This document shows, one piece after another, positions 1 through 5,154 of a stretch of DNA of 6,205 nt. The position numbers were made by a program, and so were the translations under genes. Each line of letters begins with the position of its first letter. Position 1 is the stretch's first letter. Below the pieces are notes generated by a model. That model saw only the letters and a program-made list of their open reading frames with translations. It was not told the DNA's origin and did no database searches. The DNA is from Alphaproteobacteria bacterium (GTDB lineage Bacteria; Pseudomonadota; Alphaproteobacteria; Rhodospirillales; Rhodospirillaceae): the NCBI GenBank assembly GCA_015228695.1, contig JADGDA010000152.1:1-6205 (forward strand). Reading direction: 5' to 3'.

Positions 1-158
1 GCTTGGCGCGCGCGTGAGAGAAAGCGTGCGCTTGGCGCGCGCGTGAGAAAAAGTGTGCGCTTGGCGCGCGCGTGAGAAAAAGTGTGCGCTTGGCGCGCGC
101 GTGAGAAAAAGTGTGCGCTTGGCGCGCGCGTGAGAGAAAGCGTGCGCTTGGCGCGCGC
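1..158. repeat. 29-bp direct tandem repeat array (five full units plus 13 nt), continuing past the left edge
   Basis: Five head-to-tail 29-bp units lie at 1-29, 30-58, 59-87, 88-116 and 117-145, followed by a 13-nt partial unit at 146-158. There are no spacers. Two unit types differ at only two positions: units 1 and 5 have GAGAGAAAGCGTGC, and units 2-4 have GAGAAAAAGTGTGC. Across each junction an arm GCGTGCGC or GTGTGCGC, a TTG loop and an arm GCGCGCGC form an 8-bp hairpin (24-42, 53-71, 82-100, 111-129, 140-158), separated by 10-nt purine-rich linkers. Alternating purine-pyrimidine stretches could also adopt Z-DNA. The array is not coding: 29 is not a multiple of 3 and each unit holds a TGA, so any frame meets a stop every third copy. 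Its function is unknown. Confidence 0.97.
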
Positions 159-179
159 CCAGCAGGTCGGCGCGCCCAG
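153..179. repeat. 10-bp direct repeat at the array's right boundary
   Basis: GCGCGCCCAG occurs at 153-162, overlapping the end of the 29-bp array, and again at 170-179. The 17-bp offset does not match the array period. It may be a relic of how the array was inserted or expanded, or chance in a sequence rich in CG steps. Confidence 0.6.
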
Positions 180-230
180 GTTCCAAAGTCGTCCCCGGCG
201 TGCTACCATGGCTCTGCCCGATGCGGGTCC

Positions 231-240
231 GGAGGGAGGA
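231..240 (+). promoter_or_regulatory. Ribosome binding site that sets the pilin start
   Basis: The purine-rich GGAGGGAGGA ends six bases before the GTG at 247. This is ideal Shine-Dalgarno spacing and favours GTG 247 over the in-frame ATG at 208, which has no such element upstream. Confidence 0.75.
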
Positions 241-246
241 GCTATT

Positions 247-456
247 GTGCTGAAGGCATATCTGGAAGGTGCTCTCCTCGGCATCTGCGGGGTGTCAAGG
301 GACGACGGCGGCGCGACGGCCATTGAGTACGCGCTGATCGCGGCCGGGATCGGTCTTGCCCTTGTCGGGGTGATCTTCACGATCGGCGGGGACCTGGACG
401 ATATTCTGGTCGCGGTTTCGGTCAAGCTTCAGGAAGGACTGGCACAGGCGGAGTGA
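247..456 (+). CDS. Flp/Fap-family type IVb pilin precursor
   Basis: This 69-residue protein resembles the structural subunit of Flp (Tad) pili, thin surface fibres used in adhesion. Residues 1-22 form a leader ending in RDDGG. The expected prepilin peptidase (TadV/CpaA type) cut after Gly22 gives a mature 47-residue chain starting ATAIEYALIA, with the diagnostic Glu5 and Tyr6. A single hydrophobic helix spans about residues 25-47, and a short amphipathic tail ends in LAQAE. The size and motif match the Flp/Fap pilin family. The start is GTG 247, chosen for its strong ribosome binding site; ATG 208 would add 13 residues with no support. No tad assembly gene is visible, so the gene is isolated here. 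No convincing promoter lies between the repeat array and the start. The leader carries a cysteine (Cys14), which mature pilin would lose. Confidence 0.88.
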   Translation: MLKAYLEGALLGICGVSRDDGGATAIEYALIAAGIGLALVGVIFTIGGDLDDILVAVSVKLQEGLAQAE

Positions 457-494
457 CATGCTCCGGGCGGCGTGCCGCTCTGGAAACGGCGGTC

Positions 495-523
495 TTGCGC
501 ATTCGCCGGCGCGGGGGTATACA
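495..523 (+). promoter_or_regulatory. Candidate sigma-70-type promoter for rpmE
   Basis: TTGCGC at 495-500 and TATACA at 518-523 are separated by 17 bases. The -35 matches consensus at three of six positions and the -10 at four of six. Transcription would begin near 530, about 20 bases before the rpmE ATG. The call rests on spacing and position; the boxes themselves are weak. Confidence 0.45.
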
Positions 524-550
524 GTCGGCGTCGTTCCTGGGAGCAGAGAC

Positions 551-778
551 ATGAAAAAGGGCATCCATCCCGACTATCACGAGATCAAGATCATCATGAC
601 CGATGGCACGGAGTTCGCGACTCGCTCCACTTACGGCAAGGCGGGCGATACGATCCGCCTCGACATCGACCCGAAGTCCCATCCGGCCTGGACCGGGGTG
701 CATCGCCTTGTGGACAGCGGCGGCCAGTTGGCCAAGTTCAACAAGCGGTTCGCCAGCTTCGGATTGAAGAAGGGATAG
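551..778 (+). CDS. rpmE: 50S ribosomal protein bL31
   Basis: This 75-residue protein of the large ribosomal subunit lies at the subunit interface near the central protuberance and helps bridge the two subunits. The N-terminus MKKGIHPDYHEIK, the following TDGTEFATRSTYGK stretch, and the DIDPKSHPAWTG block (residues 38-49) are bL31 signatures. The C-terminus FNKRFASFGLKKG is basic, as expected for RNA binding. The protein has no cysteine, so it belongs to the form that does not bind zinc, which is common in alphaproteobacteria; the CxxC motif of zinc-binding bL31 is absent. ATG 551 follows GGGAG at 539-543 with seven bases between. A longer in-frame reading from 458 would add residues foreign to the family. 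The gene lies 94 bases after the pilin and probably has its own promoter. Confidence 0.97.
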   Translation: MKKGIHPDYHEIKIIMTDGTEFATRSTYGKAGDTIRLDIDPKSHPAWTGVHRLVDSGGQLAKFNKRFASFGLKKG

Positions 779-795
779 TCTCCATTCCCGGCGTG

Positions 796-814
796 GCGGC
801 GGCCCGCATTTTTT
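796..814 (+). terminator. Possible weak intrinsic terminator after rpmE
   Basis: Eighteen bases after the rpmE stop, GCGG (796-799) can pair with CCGC (804-807) around a CGGC loop, followed after one A by six T residues at 809-814. The position and T-run fit an intrinsic terminator, but a four-pair stem is short. A run of six A at 831-836 mirrors the T-run; this may be coincidence. No convincing promoter was found between here and the cyclase start. Confidence 0.35.
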
Positions 815-927
815 GCCTCCGGAGCCGGGGAAAAAAGTCTGAACGTGTGCACGAAGCGCCGATTTCCCGTATGCTGTCGTGGTTCATGCGTGTGAATTGC
901 TTGCCGCAGTGACGATCGGGCAGCTTC

Positions 928-2832
928 ATGGCTACAGAACCGTCAACGACGACTTATGAGTTGTACTTCCTGGAGGCGCGGGGCTGGGAACTCAGCGCCC
1001 GTTTCCCCGAGCACGAGCGTTATCTCGCCCTGAAATTCGCCAAGGAGGCGGAGGCGGAGGGCCGGGCGGCCAAGATCGTCCGCGAGGTCTATTACCCCCG
1101 CCGCAACGAGAACGAAGACACGGTCGCCTACCTCAGCCGCAATGTGAAGGAAGCCCAGGCCGCTCTGGACCGGGCCGCGAAAAAGCCGAAGAAAAAGGCC
1201 GCGAATTCCGTCGAAAGCTACGCGAACGCATACGAAAGCACCCGTGGGAACGAAAACGCGAAAGCGAGCGCGCGCGGCGATTCGTCCTCGGTCTTTGCCG
1301 CTTCCAACCGGCAGGGGGCCTCCGATCTTCTGATGCGCGTCGTTGCCGTCGGCGTCGGCAGCACCATCCTCGCCGGCTTGGCCGCCGGTCTGGCCTCCAT
1401 GGTCCTGCGGCATCTGTCCTCCTATGGGGGCGGGTATTCGCAGGGGGGGCACTCGGCGACGCTGTTCATCATCTTCATCGTCGCCTTTGTGCTGTCGGCC
1501 ATTCCGCTGGTCATTGCCCTGATTCCCCTGGACGACAAGCGGCAGGACGCCTACGACCGGCCATGGTGGATGCTCAAGGCGAACGCGGACGCGGGAAGCC
1601 CGGTCGTCAAGGAGGAAAAGCCCAAGCCGAAGGAAGCCCCCCCTCCGCCGCCCGAACCCGAGCCCGAACCCGAACCCGAGCCGGTTCCCATTCCCATTTT
1701 CGAGCCGGAGGAGGAGCCTTCCCCGTTGGAGGATATCCTCGATGCCGAGGACGCTTCGGGGGATGCGGGCGAGGATTCCTCGGCCGCCATGGAAAAGACC
1801 CAGGTGGCCATGATGCGCTTTCTGGGGGGGGCGGTTTCCATTCTCAAGGGCTCCCGGCCGCAACTCGATCCCTACAACAAATTCGGCGTCCATCTGATCA
1901 TCGCCGGGGCCAGCGACGTGCTGGGCGAGTTGCGCCACCTCGACAATGACGCAAAGATGAGGCTGACCCAGGAAACCCTGGAAGTCCTCGGCACCAAGGG
2001 GAGTCTGGCCAAGAGCTTCTGCGATAAGCTTGAGGAATACACCCAGACTCCGCGCTATCTGGACATGATCCAGGCCGGGCGCGACGCCATGAATCGGGTG
2101 CTGGCCAATGACGGCGATCCCTATGCGGCTCTGCCGAAGGTCATGAAGAATTGGAACACGCCGACCTCCAGCAATGCGACGCAGAGCATCATTACGGTGA
2201 TGTTCACGGATATGGTGGGGTCCACCAACATCACCCAGACCCGGGGCGACGATCGGGCGCAAATTCTGGTCCGCACCCATAACACCATCGTCCGCAGCGC
2301 CTTGAGCGACTACGGCGGGCGCGAGGTCAAACATACCGGTGACGGCATCATGGCCTCGTTCGCCTCCGCCGCCAGCGCGGTCGAGGCGACCGTCGCCATC
2401 CAGCGGGCGACCGCGACCCAGTCGAAGGACATGAACCTGCACCTGCGGATCGGCCTCAACGCCGGAGAGCCGATCCAGGAGGAAGACGACCTGTTCGGCA
2501 CCACCGTTCAGTTGGCCGCCCGCATCTGCGCAAAGGCCGACACGGACCAGATCCTGGTGTCCAACGTCGTGCGGGAGCTGTGCGCGGGAAAGCCCCTGCG
2601 GTTCATCCCCAGGGGCACGTTCGAACTCAAGGGGGTGACGGACCCGCAGCCCCTTTATGAAGTCGTCTGGTCCACCGACGCGGCCGCGGCCCTGCCTCCG
2701 GCGGCCCCCGCCCCGGTTCATCAGGCCGCGCCCTCCCAGGAAACCTCTTCTCCTTCCTCCTCCGCTCCCCCCTCCCCAGCTCCCGCCCCGCCACCCGCCA
2801 CCCCGCACAATCCGTTCGCCCGGAAAAAGTAA
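928..2832 (+). CDS. Membrane-bound class III adenylate cyclase with unknown N-terminal and helical domains
   Basis: This 634-residue protein probably makes cAMP from ATP at the inner membrane. An N-terminal region (about 10-58; YELYFLEARGWEL, then FPEHERYLALKFAKE) looks like a small alpha/beta domain of unknown role. A Lys-rich stretch (84-90) precedes two hydrophobic segments, about 134-160 and 178-200, joined by a short Gly/Ser loop. A Pro-Glu linker (about 229-265) leads to a mostly helical region (about 290-408). The cyclase domain covers about 420-580. It keeps FTDMVGST with metal ligand Asp428, and KHTGDG with Asp472 and the adenine-selecting Lys468. It also has DLFGTTVQLAARI, with Asp521 as the second adenine-selecting residue and Arg532 for the transition state. 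Gln528 replaces the usual Asn. The tail (585-634) is rich in Pro, Ala and Ser. The ATG has only a weak upstream GGG. The cyclase assignment is firm; the ATP preference is inferred from the Lys/Asp pair. Confidence 0.9.
   Translation: MATEPSTTTYELYFLEARGWELSARFPEHERYLALKFAKEAEAEGRAAKIVREVYYPRRNENEDTVAYLSRNVKEAQAALDRAAKKPKKKAANSVESYANAYESTRGNENAKASARGDSSSVFAASNRQGASDLLMRVVAVGVGSTILAGLAAGLASMVLRHLSSYGGGYSQGGHSATLFIIFIVAFVLSAIPLVIALIPLDDKRQDAYDRPWWMLKANADAGSPVVKEEKPKPKEAPPPPPEPEPEPEPEPVPIPIFEPEEEPSPLEDILDAEDASGDAGEDSSAAMEKTQVAMMRFLGGAVSILKGSRPQLDPYNKFGVHLIIAGASDVLGELRHLDNDAKMRLTQETLEVLGTKGSLAKSFCDKLEEYTQTPRYLDMIQAGRDAMNRVLANDGDPYAALPKVMKNWNTPTSSNATQSIITVMFTDMVGSTNITQTRGDDRAQILVRTHNTIVRSALSDYGGREVKHTGDGIMASFASAASAVEATVAIQRATATQSKDMNLHLRIGLNAGEPIQEEDDLFGTTVQLAARICAKADTDQILVSNVVRELCAGKPLRFIPRGTFELKGVTDPQPLYEVVWSTDAAAALPPAAPAPVHQAAPSQETSSPSSSAPPSPAPAPPPATPHNPFARKK
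1651..1680 (+). repeat. In-frame CCCGAR hexamer repeat encoding Pro-Glu
   Basis: Five tandem copies of CCCGAA or CCCGAG encode (Pro-Glu)5 at residues 242-251 of the cyclase. A CCCATT doublet follows at 1687-1698. Such linkers are extended and rigid. Loss or gain of units would keep the frame and change only the distance between membrane and catalytic parts. Confidence 0.9.
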
Positions 2833-2849
2833 GGCGGTCAGCATGGATA

Positions 2850-2903
2850 GGGGCGGGCAATAAGGGGGCTCCAAGTGGATTTCCGAGGGGAAGAACCCGC
2901 CCC
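2850..2903 (+). repeat. 8-bp perfect inverted repeat just after the cyclase gene
   Basis: GGGGCGGG (2850-2857) is the exact reverse complement of CCCGCCCC (2896-2903), with 38 bases between them. It starts 17 bases after the stop codon. No T-run follows, so it is not a standard intrinsic terminator. It could be a 3' end stabilising structure, or chance in GC-rich DNA. Confidence 0.4.
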
Positions 2904-2912
2904 AATCGCCGC

Positions 2913-2941
2913 CCGCTGGGCCACAGCGAGAACCGCTGGGC
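2913..2941. repeat. Pair of CCGCTGGGC direct repeats with an internal dyad
   Basis: CCGCTGGGC occurs at 2913-2921 and 2933-2941, 20 bases apart, or about two helical turns. Within the pair, CGCTG (2914-2918) and CAGCG (2924-2928) form a five-pair dyad around GGCCA. The location 15-20 bases upstream of the candidate promoter box at 2956 would suit a regulator site, but no known operator was recognised. Confidence 0.35.
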
Positions 2942-2955
2942 ACTTTTCCGGGAAC

Positions 2956-2984
2956 TTTACTTTTTGGATCGAAAATGATACCAT
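2956..2984 (+). promoter_or_regulatory. Candidate promoter for the pentapeptide-repeat gene, in an AT-rich island
   Basis: TTTACT (2956-2961) and TACCAT (2979-2984) are 17 bases apart, each matching consensus at four positions. CATAAT at 2982-2987 is an alternative -10. The surrounding 2943-2990 is clearly AT-richer than its neighbours, which supports a promoter. The predicted start near 2991 gives a leader of roughly 120 bases. Confidence 0.45.
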
Positions 2985-3007
2985 AATGACGCCTTCTGGC
3001 AGGTGTC

Positions 3008-3029
3008 GGGGGGCTAGGGGCCGGGCGGG
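3008..3029 (+). other. G-quadruplex motif in the pentapeptide gene leader
   Basis: Four G-runs lie on the + strand: GGGGGG (3008-3013), GGGG (3017-3020), GGG (3023-3025) and GGG (3027-3029), with loops CTA, CC and C. This satisfies the canonical four-tract rule with very short loops, which favour stable folding. If the upstream promoter call is right, the motif lies in the mRNA leader and could form in RNA. The motif is directly visible; folding is inferred. Confidence 0.6.
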
Positions 3030-3050
3030 TGGCGAGGAGGACCTCCGGCC

Positions 3051-3101
3051 GGTGCCGTTCGTGCCGCGAAGTGGGTCGGCGCTGTTCGTGCCGCGAAGTG
3101 G
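3051..3101 (+). repeat. Two near-identical 24-bp tandem copies, 27-bp period
   Basis: Positions 3051-3074 and 3078-3101 match at 22 of 24 bases, including 18 consecutive identical bases from GTTCG to AGTGG. Each copy contains the dyad TTCG-TGCCG-CGAA, which could form a small hairpin or bind a dimeric regulator. The second copy ends eight bases before the ATG at 3110, so these elements overlap the ribosome entry zone. Confidence 0.85.
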
Positions 3102-3109
3102 ATTGCGTG

Positions 3110-3871
3110 ATGTCTGTTTCGACGTACAGCAACTACAGCAGCTTCGGTGCCGTCCGCTGGCTCGCCGGTGGGAGCGGGCTGTACTCGGGGACTCGCGCCC
3201 AGACGTTCGGCTTGGCCATCGGTCCCAACGGCCGTATCGTCTATGACGTCGTGGACCTCAGCCAGGCGGCGCGGGACTTTATCGGCAACATGTCCGGGGG
3301 CATTTCGGATGCCGCCGCCGTCCATTCCGCCTTGAGCAACGCGACGAGTCACCCAAGTTCGAAGTTCGATGGGAAATGGCAGGAGCCGGAGTTTCCCGGG
3401 CCGATCTCGTCCCCGTTCACTCCCGTGGACCCGGAGCGGCAGGACAATTCCCTGATTTATTTCGTGGGGAAGAACTACTCGAAGGAAAGTCTTCGCGGGG
3501 TCAATTTCGATGGCGCCGTGGTCTCGGGCTCGGATTTCAGCAGGAGCGACCTGACCGGGGCCGACTTCAGTTACGGGAAGGTCGACGGGGCCAATTTCTC
3601 CGCCGCCGACCTCGGCGGGGCGAGGTTCGACTACACCGACGTCACCGGCGCCAACTTCCTCGGAGCCGACCTGAGGGGGGCCGATCTGTCGAAGGCCATC
3701 GGGCTGACCGCCACGCAGGTGAGCGCCGCCATGATGGACACGACCACCCTGCTGCCGGAGGAGTTGTCCTACCTGAACGTCTCCGCGCCCCCGGTCGGGG
3801 TGTCGTATACCTTCACTCCGGATCTGACGACGGAGCAGCTCCAGGACCTCTACACGTCCCTCTACGCCTGA
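3110..3871 (+). CDS. Pentapeptide-repeat protein with distinctive flanking regions
   Basis: This 253-residue protein contains 14 consecutive pentapeptides at residues 126-195, including VNFDG, SDFSR, SDLTG, ADFSY, ANFSA, ANFLG and ADLRG. They fit the A(D/N)LXX pattern that folds as a right-handed square beta-helix, here about three and a half turns. They are followed by GLTATQV and a TTTLLP stretch, a cap common in this family. Residues 1-125 are rich in Tyr, Ser and Gly and were not recognised, nor was the tail (about 220-253). No signal peptide or membrane segment is apparent. The helix looks too short for a Qnr/MfpA-like DNA mimic. The start is uncertain: ATG 3110 fits the composition change but has a poor ribosome binding site, and the frame stays open upstream to GTG 3029 through the tandem repeat. 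The role is unknown. Confidence 0.85.
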   Translation: MSVSTYSNYSSFGAVRWLAGGSGLYSGTRAQTFGLAIGPNGRIVYDVVDLSQAARDFIGNMSGGISDAAAVHSALSNATSHPSSKFDGKWQEPEFPGPISSPFTPVDPERQDNSLIYFVGKNYSKESLRGVNFDGAVVSGSDFSRSDLTGADFSYGKVDGANFSAADLGGARFDYTDVTGANFLGADLRGADLSKAIGLTATQVSAAMMDTTTLLPEELSYLNVSAPPVGVSYTFTPDLTTEQLQDLYTSLYA

Positions 3872-3894
3872 TACGGTTTCCCCGATGAAATCCT

Positions 3895-3923
3895 TTGTCA
3901 CGGGGGGCGGGTGGCATTATATC
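3895..3923 (+). promoter_or_regulatory. Candidate rlmN promoter
   Basis: TTGTCA (3895-3900, five of six consensus positions) is followed after 17 bases by TATATC (3918-3923, four of six). TATCAT at 3920-3925 is an alternative -10 with 19-base spacing. Transcription would begin around 3930-3931, at the rlmN ATG. The spacer contains six consecutive G (3902-3907). Confidence 0.6.
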
Positions 3924-3930
3924 ATGGGTC

Positions 3931-5154
3931 ATGAGCTTCGTTGAGACCGTTCCGACCGCTTCCGCACAGCCCGCGTCCGATGGCCGAATCGACCTGATCG
4001 GCCTGTCGCGGGAGGAACTGGGCGCTCTTCTGGCGTCCCTGGGCGAGAAGCCGTTCCGCACCAAGCAGCTTTGGCACTGGCTCTATCATCGCGGCGTCAC
4101 CGACATCGGCGCCATGACCACCCTGTCCAAGCCCTTCCGCGACAAGCTGGCCCAGTCTTGCTTCGTCGGGCGGCCCCGGGTGGCGGAGGAGGCGACCTCC
4201 GGCGACGGGACCCGGAAGTGGCTGATGCGCTTTGCCGACGGCAACGAGGTGGAAAGCGTCTACATCCCCGAGGATGACCGGGGGTCGGTGTGCCTGTCCT
4301 CCCAGGTCGGCTGTACCATGACCTGCAAGTTCTGCCATACCGGCACCCAGATGCTGGTGCGCAACCTGACGGCGGGCGAGATCGTCGGCCAGTTCATGGC
4401 GGCGCGGGATTCCTACGGCGAGTGGCCGTCCCCCACCGACGACACCCGCCTGCTGTCCAACATTGTCGTCATGGGCATGGGCGAGCCGCTGTACAACTAC
4501 GACGCCGTGGTCAAGGCCCTGACCATCGCCATGGACCCGGAGGGCATCGCCATGTCGCGGCGGCGGATCACCCTGTCCACCTCGGGCGTGGTGCCGATGA
4601 TCCGCCGGCTGGGCCATGAACTGGACGTGAACCTTGCCGTCAGTCTGCACGCCGTCACCGATGAACTGCGCGACCGGATCATGCCGGTCAACAAGAAGTA
4701 TCCCCTGGCCGAGCTGATGCGGGCCTGCCGGGAGTATCCCCCGGCCAGCAACGCCCGGCGCATCACCTTCGCCTACATGATGCTGAAGGGCGTCAACGAC
4801 GGCGAGGCCGACGCGAGGGCGCTGGTGGCCCTGGTCAAGGGCATTCCTTGCAAGTTCAACCTGATTCCCTTCAACCCGTGGCCGGGATCGGCGTTCGCGT
4901 GTTCGGAACCGCGGACCATTGCCCGCTTCGCGGAGATTTTGAACGAGGCGGGATATTCGGCTCCGGTGCGGGAGGCGAGGGGGCAGGACATTCTGGCCGC
5001 GTGCGGGCAGCTTCGCTCGGCGTCGATGCGCGAGCGCCTGTCCCGGCACAAGGCCCGGGTCGCGGCCGGGATCGAGGACGACCATCCCCACCCCCGCCGT
5101 CAGCCGGGCACGCTTCCCTTTCCTATTCCGGAGGGGGCGTCCCGTGACCAGTGA
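3931..5154 (+). CDS. rlmN: Dual-specificity 23S rRNA/tRNA (adenine-C2)-methyltransferase RlmN
   Basis: This 407-residue cytoplasmic radical SAM enzyme methylates C2 of A2503 in 23S rRNA and of A37 in some tRNAs, supporting translational accuracy. The [4Fe-4S] motif is Cys128-x3-Cys132-x2-Cys135. The SAM-binding MGMGEPL lies at 181-187. The two mechanistic cysteines appear as Cys121 (in SVCLSSQVG) and Cys358 (in AACGQL). Compared with Escherichia coli RlmN (118, 125/129/132, 355), all are shifted by exactly three residues, so the core is intact. The motifs GEKPFR, YIPEDDR, LSTSGVVP and NLIPFNPWPGS are typical. The C-terminal tail after residue 370 is Arg/Pro-rich. ATG 3931 is the only reasonable start: the in-frame TTG 3895 lies in the promoter and no start codon follows before residue 62. 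No Shine-Dalgarno sequence precedes it. The next gene overlaps its end by 11 bases. Confidence 0.97.
   Translation: MSFVETVPTASAQPASDGRIDLIGLSREELGALLASLGEKPFRTKQLWHWLYHRGVTDIGAMTTLSKPFRDKLAQSCFVGRPRVAEEATSGDGTRKWLMRFADGNEVESVYIPEDDRGSVCLSSQVGCTMTCKFCHTGTQMLVRNLTAGEIVGQFMAARDSYGEWPSPTDDTRLLSNIVVMGMGEPLYNYDAVVKALTIAMDPEGIAMSRRRITLSTSGVVPMIRRLGHELDVNLAVSLHAVTDELRDRIMPVNKKYPLAELMRACREYPPASNARRITFAYMMLKGVNDGEADARALVALVKGIPCKFNLIPFNPWPGSAFACSEPRTIARFAEILNEAGYSAPVREARGQDILAACGQLRSASMRERLSRHKARVAAGIEDDHPHPRRQPGTLPFPIPEGASRDQ
5130..5137 (+). promoter_or_regulatory. Ribosome binding site of pmbA, inside the rlmN coding sequence
   Basis: GGAGGGGG lies six bases before the GTG at 5144 and codes for part of the RlmN C-terminus (PEGAS). 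It fixes the pmbA start and places initiation just before ribosomes finish rlmN. Confidence 0.8.

Noticed and set aside
1..158. CRISPR array
   Set aside because: Units are 29 bp, a plausible repeat length, but they are directly adjacent with no spacers and no cas genes are present.
1..158. Series of minus-strand intrinsic terminators
   Set aside because: On the minus strand each hairpin is followed by TTTCTC or TTTTTC, which looks terminator-like. However, the variant positions become C-A mismatches on that strand, one or two per stem, and no minus-strand gene lies to the right to need it.
207..224. Sigma-54 promoter before the pilin
   Set aside because: The GG and GC dinucleotides are separated by 11 bases rather than 10, and the flanks do not match the consensus.
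467..478. Terminator after the pilin gene
   Set aside because: GCGG and CCGC form only a four-pair stem and no T-run follows.
891..906. CRP (cAMP receptor) site before the cyclase
   Set aside because: The half-site TGTGA at 891-895 has no matching TCACA after six bases.
247..2832. A cAMP-controlled pilus system linking the pilin and cyclase
   Set aside because: Proximity is the only evidence. rpmE lies between them and no shared promoter, regulator or assembly gene is visible.
2951..2980. EcfG or RpoE-type promoter at GGAACTT
   Set aside because: The GGAAC -35 element is present, but no CGTT or TCTGA-type -10 lies at the required distance.
3029..3109. N-terminal extension of the pentapeptide protein with CxxC-like motifs
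   Set aside because: The cysteines come from the tandem DNA repeat, GTG 3029 lacks a ribosome binding site, and the composition differs from the rest. It is kept only as an open possibility.
943..3132. 729-codon open frame on the minus strand across the cyclase
   Set aside because: Its low-complexity Arg/Gly-rich translation is typical of an antisense shadow in GC-rich DNA, while the + strand frame has clear cyclase motifs. The same applies to long minus-strand frames opposite rlmN (3922-5229) and pmbA (5123-6145).
2986..3246. Separate small protein with FVPRSG repeats
   Set aside because: This frame runs through the repeat and into the pentapeptide gene in another frame; the downstream part has no recognisable character.
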